Assembly: GCF_001429625.1 (NCBI RefSeq)
Contig: NZ_LMSU01000002.1
Span: 868,001 to 932,000 of the forward strand
Length of the DNA: 64,000 nucleotides
Source: Nocardioides sp. Soil805
GTDB taxonomy: Bacteria; Actinomycetota; Actinomycetes; Propionibacteriales; Nocardioidaceae
Reading direction: 5' to 3'
In this document: piece by piece, positions 16,431 through 24,871 of the stretch
Position numbering within the stretch: position 1 is the first letter of the stretch
How the letters are laid out: each line of letters opens with the position of its first letter
Translations under genes and position numbers: made by a program
Notes under the pieces: generated by a model
Told to the model about the DNA's origin: nothing
The model's database searches: none
The model's input: the letters and a program-made list of their open reading frames with translations, nothing else

Positions 16431-17285
16431 TCAGGGCGTGACGCCGTGCTCGAGCAGCGCGGTGAACGGGTCGACCGGGTCGCCGCCGCCGGGACGCACC
16501 TCGAGGTGCAGGTGCGGCCCGGTCGAGTTGCCGGTGGTGCCCACGGTGCCGATGACCTCGCCGCCGCGCACGGTGTCGCCGACGCTGACGAGGAACGACG
16601 TCTGGTGGCAGAACCACAGCTCGGTGCCGTCGTCGAGGGTGATGACCGTCTTGTTGCCGTAGGAGCCGTCGTAGCCGGTCTCGGTCACGACGCCGTTGGC
16701 GACCGCCCGGATCGAGCTGCCCGAGGGGGCGCTGAAGTCGAGGCCGGTGTGGACGCTCGACCACAGGTAGCTGGAGGCGCCGAACGTCGCCGTGAGGCGG
16801 TAGCTCTCCAGCGGGAGGACCCACTGGTTCTCCTTGATCTTGGCGGCCTGCTTCTCAGCGGCCTGCGCGAACTGCTGGAGCGCGGCGTGCTGCTCCTCGG
16901 CCTGCTTCTCGGCGGCCTCGATGAGCTGCTGGTTGGCCGCGTCGGCCTGGGCGTCGCGGCGCGAGTCACGCGAGACGACGGCGTCGCGGCTGGTGACGGG
17001 GGAGGCCTGCGCGATCCCGGCGGTGCCGGCGGCGGCCAGCGTGCTGGAGCTGGAGCTGGAGGTGACCTGGCCGGCCAGGTCGGCGTCGGCCGCGGTGAGC
17101 GCTCCGCCGGCCGAGACGGCCAGCGCGGTCACTCCGAGGAGGATCGGCGCGGAGGGCAGGGCGCGGAGCAGGGGATTGCGGCGTGGCGGGGTGGTGGCCC
17201 GGCGCCGGCCGGGTGCCGGAGTGTCGATGACGGGTGCTGCCGAGGTGCTGCGGCGGTCGCCGCGCTGCGCTCGGTGGTTGCCCAT
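16431..17285 (-). CDS. membrane-anchored M23 (LytM-type) peptidase
   Basis: 284 residues: a basic cytoplasmic N-terminus (1-42), a signal/anchor helix (about 44-64), a Ser-rich linker, an Ala/Glu/Gln coiled coil (about 110-152) and an M23 domain (about 155-280). Zinc-site residues are intact: His179 and Asp183 (HTGLDF), then His258/His260 (PHLHLE); His227 (WFCHQ) is the catalytic His. It likely cleaves peptidoglycan cross-bridges or stem peptides, or acts as a coiled-coil amidase regulator, outside the membrane. ATG 17285 is preceded by a leader of up to 200 bases containing a strong hairpin. Confidence 0.92.
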   Translation of the reverse strand: MGNHRAQRGDRRSTSAAPVIDTPAPGRRRATTPPRRNPLLRALPSAPILLGVTALAVSAGGALTAADADLAGQVTSSSSSSTLAAAGTAGIAQASPVTSRDAVVSRDSRRDAQADAANQQLIEAAEKQAEEQHAALQQFAQAAEKQAAKIKENQWVLPLESYRLTATFGASSYLWSSVHTGLDFSAPSGSSIRAVANGVVTETGYDGSYGNKTVITLDDGTELWFCHQTSFLVSVGDTVRGGEVIGTVGTTGNSTGPHLHLEVRPGGGDPVDPFTALLEHGVTP

Positions 17286-17319
17286 GGATCATCCTCATCT
17301 GCCGGTGCCGGGGGGAGCA

Positions 17320-17346
17320 GGTCGGTCGCCTTCGGGCGAACCGACC
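17320..17346 (-). promoter_or_regulatory. hairpin in the 5' leader of the M23 peptidase gene
   Basis: On the minus strand GGTCGGTTCGCC and GGCGACCGACC pair (11 bp, one bulged base) around a CGAA tetraloop, 35 bases upstream of the start codon. Cell-wall hydrolase leaders in actinobacteria often carry a c-di-AMP (ydaO) riboswitch, but I could not match that consensus here. Possible attenuator or mRNA-stability element. Confidence 0.35.
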
Positions 17347-17484
17347 CCAGACTGTAACGGAAAGGTCACGACCCTCGAAATCTCCGTTCCACCCGATTGT
17401 GGAGGAGTGGCGAGGACATCGCAGCGGTTCACGATAGATGGCCCCTTCGGACTACCTCGTGTGGGGTGGGTCACGTCGCGGGGT

Positions 17485-17490
17485 TAGCCT
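17485..17490 (+). promoter_or_regulatory. -10 box, leaderless start for the B12-binding protein
   Basis: TAGCCT with seven bases to ATG 17498. This supports the chosen start over the in-frame start at 17438. Confidence 0.55.
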
Positions 17491-17497
17491 CGGGCCC

Positions 17498-17932
17498 ATG
17501 AGTACGCCGACCCCCACCCGTCGCCTCCGCATCGTCGTCGGGAAGCCCGGGCTCGACGGGCACGACCGGGGCGCCAAGATCGTGGCCCGTGCGCTGCGCG
17601 ACGCGGGCCACGAGGTCATCTACACCGGGCTGCACCAGACGCCCGAGCAGATCGTCGAGACCGCCATCCAGGAGGACGCCGACCTGATCGGCCTCTCCGT
17701 GCTCTCCGGGGCCCACATGACGCTCTTCACCCGGCTCGGCGAGCTCCTGCGCGAGCGCGAGGCCGACGACATCGTGGTCTTCGGCGGCGGGATCATCCCC
17801 GACGAGGACATCCCCCTGCTCCGCGAGGCGGGGGTCGCCAAGGTGTTCACGCCGGGTGCCCCGACCACCGACATCACCGGGTGGGTGGCGGAGTACTTCG
17901 CCGACTCCCCGCAGGACCCCGCGCCGGCGTGA
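17498..17932 (+). CDS. stand-alone cobalamin-binding mutase subunit (IcmB-like)
   Basis: 144 residues forming only the B12-binding domain of acyl-CoA mutases. The base-off/His-on motif DxHxxG is Asp20-Gly21-His22...Gly25 (PGLDGHDRG), followed by GLSVLSGAH and VFGGGIIP as in the C-terminal domain of methylmalonyl-CoA mutase. Such small subunits pair with a separate substrate-binding chain (IcmA of isobutyryl-CoA mutase, or related mutases). The MutB in this window (50662) has its own B12 domain, so the partner must be elsewhere. From memory, the matching position in Streptomyces also holds icmB. Convergent with the photolyase gene, seven bases away. Confidence 0.88.
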   Translation: MSTPTPTRRLRIVVGKPGLDGHDRGAKIVARALRDAGHEVIYTGLHQTPEQIVETAIQEDADLIGLSVLSGAHMTLFTRLGELLREREADDIVVFGGGIIPDEDIPLLREAGVAKVFTPGAPTTDITGWVAEYFADSPQDPAPA

Positions 17933-17939
17933 GCCGGGC

Positions 17940-19289
17940 TCAGTCGCGCACCGCGCCGTACCGCTCGAGCGCCTCCTTGCGCTCCTCGGCGTGGTCGACG
18001 ATGCGCAGCGGGTAGTCCTTCTCGTAGCCCACGTCGGACTTCCACGGCTCGTGCGCGAGCGCGCCGGGCAGGTGGGCCAGCTCCGGGACCCACCGACGCA
18101 CGTAGTCGCCGCCCGGGTCGAACCTGGTGCCCTGGGTGATCGGGTTGAAGACGCGGAAGTACGGCGACGCGTCGGTGCCCGTGCCGGCCACCCACTGCCA
18201 CCCGTGGTTGTTGGAGGCGACGTCGCCGTCGACGAGGTGGTCGAGGAAGTGCCGCGCGCCGACCGGCCACCACACGTGCAGGTCCTTGGTCAGGAAGCTC
18301 GCGGTGATCATCCGCACCCGGTTGTGCATCCAGCCCTCGTGCAGCAGCTGGCGCATCCCGGCGTCGACGATCGGGAAGCCGGTGGTGCCGGTGCGCCAGG
18401 CCTCGATCGCGTCCTCGGGCTCGTCGTACCGCATGCCCGACAGGGCGGGCTTGAGGTCGGCCCAGGCGGAGTCGGGGTGGTGCCACAGCACGTCGGCGTA
18501 GAACTCGCGCCACGCGAGCTCGGTCTCGAAGGTGTGCGCGCCCGTGCCGCGGAGGTCGGAGATGTCCGCGAGAAGCGACCTCGGGTGCACGACGCCGAGG
18601 TGCAGGTAGGGGGAGAGGCGCGAGGTGCCGTCGACTCCCGGGCGGTCCCGGTCGGTGTCGTAGTCGGCCAGCAGGTCGTCGCGGAAGTGCCGCCAGCGAC
18701 GCCAGGCGGCGTCCTCGCCCGGCGTCGGCATGCCCTCCGGGCCGGTGTCGGCCGCATCGTCGAGCAGGCGCGTGGCCCGGTCGTCGGAGTCGAGGGCGAC
18801 CAGGTCGGGGTCGCGGGGGGTGGGCGCGGGCTCGACCCAGCCGTGCGCGCGCCAGGCCTTCGCGAAGGGCGTGAACACCTGGTAGGGCCCGCCGGAGCCG
18901 TTGAGGACGCGCCCCGGCCCCACGGCGTACGGCGACCCGGTGGCCTGCCAGGAGATCTCGCCCAGCGCCTCCTCGACGGCCGCGTCGCGTCGGCGTCCGT
19001 ACGGCGTGGTCTCGGCCGAGACGTGCACGCTCGACGCCTCCACCTCGCGCGCGACCCGCGGCACGACCTCGACGGGGTCGCCGTACCGGACCACGAGCCG
19101 GCCGCCGAGGCGCTCGTCGAGGGCACGCAGCGTGCCAGCCAGCCACGCGCGGCGCGGGTCGCCGGCCCGCTCCCACAGCCGCGGGTCGACGACGAACAGC
19201 GCCGCCGCGGGCCCCTCCGCGAGGGCTGCGCGCAGGGCGGGCTGGTCGCGGACCCTCAGGTCGCGTCGGAACCACATCACCGAAGACAT
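17940..19289 (-). CDS. phr: deoxyribodipyrimidine photolyase / cryptochrome
   Basis: About 449 residues, the usual length for class I CPD photolyases. N-terminal Rossmann half (VMWFRRDLRVRDQPALRAAL) binds the antenna. The C-terminal FAD half contains TSRLSPYLHLGVVHPR, ELAWREFYADV, GTTGFPIVDAGMRQL, MHNRVRMITASFLTKDL and NNHGWQWVAGTG, all standard photolyase signatures (stretches listed separately). Repairs cyclobutane pyrimidine dimers with blue light. I chose ATG 19289 (three codons after the TTG at 19298) because TACGTT ends seven bases upstream. Confidence 0.93.
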   Translation of the reverse strand: MSSVMWFRRDLRVRDQPALRAALAEGPAAALFVVDPRLWERAGDPRRAWLAGTLRALDERLGGRLVVRYGDPVEVVPRVAREVEASSVHVSAETTPYGRRRDAAVEEALGEISWQATGSPYAVGPGRVLNGSGGPYQVFTPFAKAWRAHGWVEPAPTPRDPDLVALDSDDRATRLLDDAADTGPEGMPTPGEDAAWRRWRHFRDDLLADYDTDRDRPGVDGTSRLSPYLHLGVVHPRSLLADISDLRGTGAHTFETELAWREFYADVLWHHPDSAWADLKPALSGMRYDEPEDAIEAWRTGTTGFPIVDAGMRQLLHEGWMHNRVRMITASFLTKDLHVWWPVGARHFLDHLVDGDVASNNHGWQWVAGTGTDASPYFRVFNPITQGTRFDPGGDYVRRWVPELAHLPGALAHEPWKSDVGYEKDYPLRIVDHAEERKEALERYGAVRD

Positions 19290-19296
19290 GGCGCCC

Positions 19297-19302
19297 AACG
19301 TA
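19297..19302 (-). promoter_or_regulatory. -10 box, leaderless photolyase transcript
   Basis: TACGTT on the minus strand, seven bases before ATG 19289. Confidence 0.5.
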
Positions 19303-19359
19303 TCGGCGGCGTGAGCAGGGCCACGGCGCCCGACCTCGATGTGACCCGGCTGACAGGTC

Positions 19360-19365
19360 TAGGGT
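19360..19365 (+). promoter_or_regulatory. candidate -10 box for sucCD
   Basis: TAGGGT about 50 bases upstream of the sucC GTG start, giving an ordinary leader that contains AAGGAA (19401-19406) as ribosome site. No clear -35. Confidence 0.4.
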
Positions 19366-19416
19366 GCCGAGAGGAAATCCCGGACTATTACGCAGACGAG
19401 AAGGAACGGGTACGTC

Positions 19417-20583
19417 GTGGACTTGATGGAGTACCAGGCGAAGGAGCTCTTCGCCAAGCACGGAGTGGCAGGCGCCCTCGGCAAGACCGTGGAGACCCCC
19501 GAGGACGCTCGCGCGGCCGCGGAGGAGATCGGTGGCGTCGTGGTCGTCAAGGCCCAGGTGAAGGCCGGAGGTCGCGGCAAGGCCGGCGGCGTCAAGGTCG
19601 CCAAGTCGCCGGAGGAGGCCGAGGAGGCCGCCCGCGCGATCCTCGCCCTGGAGATCAAGGGGCTCCCGGTCAACCGGGTGCTCGTGGTCCCCGGTGCGTC
19701 GATCGAGGAGGAGTACTACTTCTCCTTCCTGCTGGACCGCTCCAACCGCTCCTACCTGTGCATTGCCAGCGTCGAGGGCGGTGTGGAGATCGAGGAGGTC
19801 GCCAAGACCAACCCCGACGCCGTCAAGCAGATCGCCATCGACCCGGGCACCGGCGTCGACGAGGCCAAGGCCCGCGAGATCGCCACCGAGGCGGCGTTCC
19901 CCGAGCCCGTCTTCGAGCAGGCCGTCACGATGATCCAGCAGCTGTGGAACGTCTTCGTCGAGGAGGACGCCACGCTGGTCGAGGTCAACCCCCTCGCCCG
20001 CCTGACCGGCGACAAGCTCGAGGCCCTCGACGGCAAGGTCTCGCTCGACGAGAACGCCGAGTTCCGCCACGAGGACCACAAGGCCTTCGAGATCCGCGAG
20101 GAGGCCGACCCGCTCGAGGCGAAGGCCAAGGACAAGGGCCTCAACTACGTCAAGCTCGACGGCGAGGTCGGCATCATCGGCAACGGCGCGGGCCTGGTCA
20201 TGTCGACCCTCGACGTGGTCGCCTACGCCGGTGAGGCGCACGGCGGGGTCAAGCCCGCCAACTTCCTCGACATCGGGGGCGGCGCCAACGCCCAGGTGAT
20301 GGCCGACGGTCTCGACGTGATCATCCACGACGCGCAGGTCAAGAGCGTCTTCGTGAACGTCTTCGGCGGCATCACCGCCTGCGACGAGGTCGCCAACGGC
20401 ATCAAGGGCGCCCTGGAGATCCTCGGCGACGAGGCCACCAAGCCGCTCGTCGTGCGCCTCGACGGCAACAACGTCGAGGAGGGCCGCCGCATCCTCAACG
20501 AGCTGGACCACCCGCTGGTCACCCAGGTCGACACCATGGACGGCGCGGCCGACAAGGCCGCCGAGCTCGCCCACCAGGCCTGA
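19417..20583 (+). CDS. sucC: succinyl-CoA synthetase beta subunit
   Basis: 388 residues, full length. ATP-grasp domain N-terminal ([32 protein letters not shown]), with LVEVNPLA for metal/nucleotide binding and the C-terminal CoA-ligase domain ([13 protein letters not shown] stretch, here VFVNVFGGI). Converts succinyl-CoA, NDP and phosphate to succinate, CoA and NTP in the TCA cycle with SucD. GTG 19417 gives the conserved MDLMEY start. sucD begins 20 bases after its stop. Confidence 0.97.
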   Translation: MDLMEYQAKELFAKHGVAGALGKTVETPEDARAAAEEIGGVVVVKAQVKAGGRGKAGGVKVAKSPEEAEEAARAILALEIKGLPVNRVLVVPGASIEEEYYFSFLLDRSNRSYLCIASVEGGVEIEEVAKTNPDAVKQIAIDPGTGVDEAKAREIATEAAFPEPVFEQAVTMIQQLWNVFVEEDATLVEVNPLARLTGDKLEALDGKVSLDENAEFRHEDHKAFEIREEADPLEAKAKDKGLNYVKLDGEVGIIGNGAGLVMSTLDVVAYAGEAHGGVKPANFLDIGGGANAQVMADGLDVIIHDAQVKSVFVNVFGGITACDEVANGIKGALEILGDEATKPLVVRLDGNNVEEGRRILNELDHPLVTQVDTMDGAADKAAELAHQA

Positions 20584-20603
20584 GAGACGGAGAAAGAGAA
20601 GCA

Positions 20604-21485
20604 ATGTCGATCTACCTGAACAAGGACAGCAAGATCATCGTCCAGGGCATGACCGGTGGGATGGGCTCCAAGCACACCACCCTCATGCTCGACGCCGGCT
20701 CGCAGATCGTCGGCGGTGTCAACGCCCGCAAGGCCGGCACCACCGTCGAGCTCGGCGGCAAGGACCTCCCGGTCTTCGGCAACGTCAAGGAGGCGATGGC
20801 CGAGACCGGTGCCGACGTCAGCGTGGTCTTCGTGCCGCCGGCGTTCACCAAGGACGCCTGCATCGAGGCCATCGACGCCGGCATCGGCCTGCTGGTGGTC
20901 ATCACCGAGGGCGTGCCGGTCCAGGACACCGCCGAGGTGTGGTCCTACCTGCAGGGCAAGTCCACCCGGATGATCGGTCCCAACTGCCCGGGCATCATCA
21001 CGCCCGAGGAGTCCCTGGCCGGCATCACCCCGCACACCATCGCGGGCAAGGGCCCGGTCGGCCTCGTGTCCAAGTCGGGCACGCTGACCTACCAGATGAT
21101 GTTCGAGCTCAAGGACTTCGGCTTCTCGACCGCCATCGGCATCGGCGGCGACCCGATCGTGGGCACCACCCACATCGACGCCCTCGAGGCCTTCGAGAAC
21201 GACCCGGAGACCAAGGCGATCGTGATGATCGGCGAGATCGGTGGCGACGCCGAGGAGCGGGCCGCGGCCTACATCAAGGACCACGTGACCAAGCCGGTCG
21301 TCGGCTACGTCGCGGGCTTCACGGCTCCCGAGGGCAAGACGATGGGCCACGCCGGCGCGATCGTGTCCGGCTCGTCCGGCACCGCGCAGGCCAAGAAGGA
21401 GGCCCTCGAGGCCGCCGGGGTCAAGGTCGGCAAGACGCCGTCCGAGACCGCCGCGCTCATGCGGGAGATCCTCCAGGCTCTCTGA
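20604..21485 (+). CDS. sucD: succinyl-CoA synthetase alpha subunit
   Basis: 293 residues, full length. CoA-binding Rossmann domain ([11 protein letters not shown]), [23 protein letters not shown], and the active-site His region [13 protein letters not shown], whose His is phosphorylated during catalysis. Partner of SucC; ribosome site GGAGAAAGAGAAG lies before ATG 20604. A strong hairpin closes the operon. Confidence 0.97.
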   Translation: MSIYLNKDSKIIVQGMTGGMGSKHTTLMLDAGSQIVGGVNARKAGTTVELGGKDLPVFGNVKEAMAETGADVSVVFVPPAFTKDACIEAIDAGIGLLVVITEGVPVQDTAEVWSYLQGKSTRMIGPNCPGIITPEESLAGITPHTIAGKGPVGLVSKSGTLTYQMMFELKDFGFSTAIGIGGDPIVGTTHIDALEAFENDPETKAIVMIGEIGGDAEERAAAYIKDHVTKPVVGYVAGFTAPEGKTMGHAGAIVSGSSGTAQAKKEALEAAGVKVGKTPSETAALMREILQAL

Positions 21486-21503
21486 TCCGCACAGCTTCGT
21501 CGT

Positions 21504-21533
21504 ACGGCCCGGCAGGCACACCTGCCGGGCCGT
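21504..21533. terminator. strong bidirectional terminator after sucCD
   Basis: ACGGCCCGGCAGG (21504-21516), loop CACA, CCTGCCGGGCCGT (21521-21533): a perfect 13-bp stem between the stop codons of the convergent sucD and lipoprotein genes. Confidence 0.85.
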
Positions 21534-21558
21534 TCGACGTCCGGGGCCGGTACGCCGC

Positions 21559-22806
21559 TCAGCAGCCGTCGGCGGTGAAGGCGCACATCGCCGGGGCGAT
21601 CGCCCGCGTCAGGGCGCTGCGGTCCCGCACGGTCGGGCCGAGGGCGTCGAGCGACCCCTCGCCGTACACGTGGGTGAGGAGCAGCGCGCGGCCCACCCGG
21701 GTGAGCTGGAAGACCGAGGCGCCCGGCCCGTCGTCCCACGTGAGGCTGAAGGTCACCGAGTCGTGGCCCGTGTCGGCGTCGTGCAGGGTCCACACCTGGT
21801 GGGCGGGGGCGTCGGAGCACGCCTCGACGAGGTCGCTCGCCCGGCGGACCACGGTCGAGGCCGCGTCGGCGTCGGCCAGCACGACCAGGTCGCGGGCGTC
21901 CACGTGCTCGGGGCCGTAGGCGTTGGTCGCGAGCCGCGCCTGCGTCGGGCCGACCGGCCAGAGCGTCGAGCCGCACACCTCGACCTCGCCGACCCCGTCC
22001 GCCTCGGGGGAGGGAGCGACGACGTCGTGGTCGCCGTCCTCTGGGGGCAGGTCGAGGTCCAGCGGGAAGGCGGCGGGGATCTCCGGTGACGGCACCGGCT
22101 CCCCGAAGGCGGCCATCGCGTCCAGCACGGGGGTGAGGGCCTCGAGGTCGGCGGTGATGCCGTCGTCGAGGATCGGGCCCGGCGTCCACTCGGCGTACGC
22201 CGAGGTGACGAGCAGGGCGGTGCCTCGCGGCACCACCTCGATGATCTCCGCGCCGAGGCCGACCCGGCCGTCGGTGGCGTAGGTGTGGACCACGGTCGCG
22301 CCCTTCGGGCCGGCGGCGGACGGGCGGACCTCCGTGAGGAGCTCGCTGCCGGGGCCGGACTCCTCGACGGGGCACGCCCGGGCGGCGGCCAGCGCCTCGG
22401 CGGCCAGCGCGGCGGGCTGCTCCGCGGTGGCGAAGACCATCAGGTCGCGGGTCGAGGAGTACTCCGGTCCGCTGGACGCCGCGGTGACGCGGTCGGTCGT
22501 CGCCAGTCCACGCAGGGGCCGGGTGCCGCAGAAGTCGAGCACCCGCATCCCGACGCCGTCGGGACCGGCGGTGATCGGGCCGCCGGTGTCGTCGGACGGC
22601 ATGCCCTCGGTGATGGGGAAGCCCTCCGGCACCGTGGTCGGGGCCGGTGCGGACGGTGTCGCCGGTGTGGTCGAGGCGATCGGGCCCGCCGCCGGGGCGG
22701 GCGCCGGGTCGGCATCGGCCGTCCCCGACGTCGAGCCGCAGCCCGCGATCAGCGCGATCAGCGCGACCAGCGGCAGCGTGGCGAAGCGGCGGGCTGAGCC
22801 GGGCAT
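21559..22806 (-). CDS. lipoprotein with duplicated extracellular domain, function unknown
   Basis: 415 residues. The signal peptide ends in the lipobox LIAGC (Cys about 23), followed by a Pro/Ala/Thr-rich linker. The rest is an internal duplication of about 150-residue units: both begin with a Cys (FCGTRPL / VCGSTLW) and share GPEYSSTRDLMVFA / GPEHVDARDLVVLA, an Ala-rich helix with a second Cys, then a beta region ending near ALLVTSAY / ALLLTHVY. Ribosome site GAGGGGG precedes ATG 22806. It may lie on the same transcript as the upstream sigma-like gene (79-bp gap), whose ectodomain shows a similar pattern. No named family recognised. Confidence 0.85.
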   Translation of the reverse strand: MPGSARRFATLPLVALIALIAGCGSTSGTADADPAPAPAAGPIASTTPATPSAPAPTTVPEGFPITEGMPSDDTGGPITAGPDGVGMRVLDFCGTRPLRGLATTDRVTAASSGPEYSSTRDLMVFATAEQPAALAAEALAAARACPVEESGPGSELLTEVRPSAAGPKGATVVHTYATDGRVGLGAEIIEVVPRGTALLVTSAYAEWTPGPILDDGITADLEALTPVLDAMAAFGEPVPSPEIPAAFPLDLDLPPEDGDHDVVAPSPEADGVGEVEVCGSTLWPVGPTQARLATNAYGPEHVDARDLVVLADADAASTVVRRASDLVEACSDAPAHQVWTLHDADTGHDSVTFSLTWDDGPGASVFQLTRVGRALLLTHVYGEGSLDALGPTVRDRSALTRAIAPAMCAFTADGC

Positions 22807-22885
22807 CGGGACCCCCTCGTCGAGTGACGTGTCGGGGGTGGGACGCGGACGGGCGCCGCGAAGTTGCCGTGGACCGGACCGGCGG

Positions 22886-24778
22886 TCAGCCGGCGCTGGG
22901 GAGGTCGCTGAGCCGGTCGAGGGCGCGGTCGGCCACGGCGATGAAGTCGGCGCGGGTCATCGTCATCCCGTCGTCGGGGGTGAAGCCGAGCTGGGAGACC
23001 GCCTTGCCGTCGCGCATGATCGCCATCAGGAACTCCACCGAGCGGGAGTCGGAGATCTCGATGTCGAGGTCCCAGACGGTGATCTCGCGGTCGCCGCGCG
23101 TGCGCTGGACGATCGCCTCGACGCTGGTGCCGAGGTTGGCCTGTCCGCAGCGGCGGATCCGGTCCCGCACCTCACCGACGAACTGGCGGGCCCGCTTCTC
23201 GGGCATCGTCGCGACCGTCTGGGTCAGCCCGAAGGTGTCGACCTTGCGGTTGGCCGGGAAGAGGAACGTGCGGGTCATGTTGTGTGCGAGGCCCTTGGCG
23301 TCGAAGCGCGTGTTGTCGCAGCGGGTGGACGCGAAGTTGGTCCGCGCCGGCTCCGGGTCCGTGCCCACCCAGGGGCCCACGGCCCGGGTGACGGGCGGGA
23401 GGTCGAGCTCGGCCAGCATGCCGGCGGGGCGACCGACCGGGTACGGCGGGACGGGTGCGGTCCGCGGGGGACCGGCGCACGTGCCGGTGCCGGGGCTCCC
23501 GCACAGCGCGTTGACCGACGCCGCGAGGCCGGTGGCGGCCGTGCGGGCGTCGGGGGCTGCGCCCCGGGACTGCACCACGGTGGTGACCACGGCCTGCCCG
23601 GTGCGGGCGAGCGCGATGCTGATGCCGCTCGGCTGCCTCGCCCAGCTGCGCAACGAGAGCACCACGGCCTCGTCGCCGACGCGGGCGACACGGTGCGTGG
23701 CGAGCAGCTGGGTGCGCGGGTCCTGGCACCCGGCGTACCAGCGCAGGGCGGTGTCCCAGGCCGCGGCGGCCCGCTCGGTGTCGGCCGAGAGCTCGACGAC
23801 CTCGGTCACCGTCGACTGCACCTGCTCCACCCGGCGCTGGCGGGCCTTGCCCCGGGCCCTCCCGCCCTCGGACTTCGTGGTGCGTACGACGCGCTCGGAG
23901 CCCTCGAAGGTGCGCACCAGGGCGCCGGTCCCCGCCGGGTCGGCGAAGCGCTCGAGCTGGCAGGGCACCACGAGGCCGTCGCCCTCGAGGTTGGTCGTGG
24001 TCGACTCCTCGCTCCACGAGAGCCGGCGGCCGTAGCGGTCCAGCTGGTCGGCCTCGAGGAGCGACGCCTCGTCGAGGGCCGGCGGGGCGGCCTCCTCGAC
24101 CTCGCTCGTGGTGATGCCGGTGGTGGTCGGCTCGCGCTCCAGGGTGCTCGGCTCGGCGCCGCCGGACGCGACCACCGTCCCGGAGACCAGCAGCGCGGCG
24201 ACGGCGCCGCCGACACCGACGACCGTGTGGGTCCGCCGGCGGGCGGTGCCCTGGCGGCGCACGATCGTGGCCCGCGGCCAGCGCTCGCCCTCGAGCGGGC
24301 CGCGCAGGTCCTCGAGCAGCCGGCGTACGTGGGTGCTCGGCACGCCCCGGGCGACCGAGAACCGCGATGTGCCGCTCTGCAGCGCCCGCTCCGCCTCGCG
24401 GCGCGGGACGCCCAGGGTCCGGGCGATCTCGTCCAGCGGCAACGGGGACAGCGTGGTGAGCACGAGCGCCTTGCGCTCCAGCGTGCCGAGGTCGGACAGC
24501 GCGTCGAGGGTGGCCGCGACCTCGTCGTCGAGGCCCTTCTCACGGTGCCACGGGCGGACCGTGTGCCGGCGCTGCGCCCGACCATGCGCGAGCGGCCGGA
24601 CCCAGCCCTCCTGGTCGTCGAGGCGGCTCACCGTGCGCCAGCGCTGCCAGGCGACGGCGAAGGCGTCGCGCACGGCGGTGCGCGACGCCGGCACGTCACC
24701 GGTCAGCGCGTACGTCTCGAGCAGGAGACGGTCGCGCGAGCCGGCGTAGAAGGCGTCGAACGCGTCAGGGCTCCTCAT
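22886..24778 (-). CDS. ECF-sigma-like protein fused to a membrane helix and ectodomain
   Basis: 630 residues. Residues 5-70 resemble sigma region 2 of SigE/ECF factors (FDAFYAGSRDRLLLETYALTG, shown here in part), and residues 93-142 resemble region 4 (ALSDLGTLERKALVLTTL, then DEIARTLGVPRREAERAL). A basic linker (RRQGTARRRTHT) leads into one helix (about 184-205). About 420 residues follow outside the membrane, containing Cys pairs (VPCQLE, WYAGCQD, NALCGS, CDNTRF, RRCGQ) and at least two copies of a fold like that of the adjacent lipoprotein. The topology suggests a membrane-tethered sigma factor or pseudo-sigma sensor. Whether it still binds core polymerase is unknown. Confidence 0.82.
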   Translation of the reverse strand: MRSPDAFDAFYAGSRDRLLLETYALTGDVPASRTAVRDAFAVAWQRWRTVSRLDDQEGWVRPLAHGRAQRRHTVRPWHREKGLDDEVAATLDALSDLGTLERKALVLTTLSPLPLDEIARTLGVPRREAERALQSGTSRFSVARGVPSTHVRRLLEDLRGPLEGERWPRATIVRRQGTARRRTHTVVGVGGAVAALLVSGTVVASGGAEPSTLEREPTTTGITTSEVEEAAPPALDEASLLEADQLDRYGRRLSWSEESTTTNLEGDGLVVPCQLERFADPAGTGALVRTFEGSERVVRTTKSEGGRARGKARQRRVEQVQSTVTEVVELSADTERAAAAWDTALRWYAGCQDPRTQLLATHRVARVGDEAVVLSLRSWARQPSGISIALARTGQAVVTTVVQSRGAAPDARTAATGLAASVNALCGSPGTGTCAGPPRTAPVPPYPVGRPAGMLAELDLPPVTRAVGPWVGTDPEPARTNFASTRCDNTRFDAKGLAHNMTRTFLFPANRKVDTFGLTQTVATMPEKRARQFVGEVRDRIRRCGQANLGTSVEAIVQRTRGDREITVWDLDIEISDSRSVEFLMAIMRDGKAVSQLGFTPDDGMTMTRADFIAVADRALDRLSDLPSAG

Positions 24779-24871
24779 GGCCGCTCCACGGTACGGGAGG
24801 GGAGGGCGTTCGCGCACACCCGGCGTGGCCTCCGCGGACGTCGTGCGGGCCGGGGTGATGATGGTCGGGCC

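Noticed and set aside
17286..17497. c-di-AMP (ydaO) riboswitch before the M23 peptidase
   Set aside because: The gene type fits but I could not find the conserved aptamer blocks; only a plain hairpin is evident.
22283..24871. A long plus-strand open frame upstream of, and in frame with, the DUF6350 gene
   Set aside because: Its translation is low-complexity Arg/Gly/Ala/His text antisense to the sigma-like gene, a usual effect of high GC; only the part from 24872 looks like protein.
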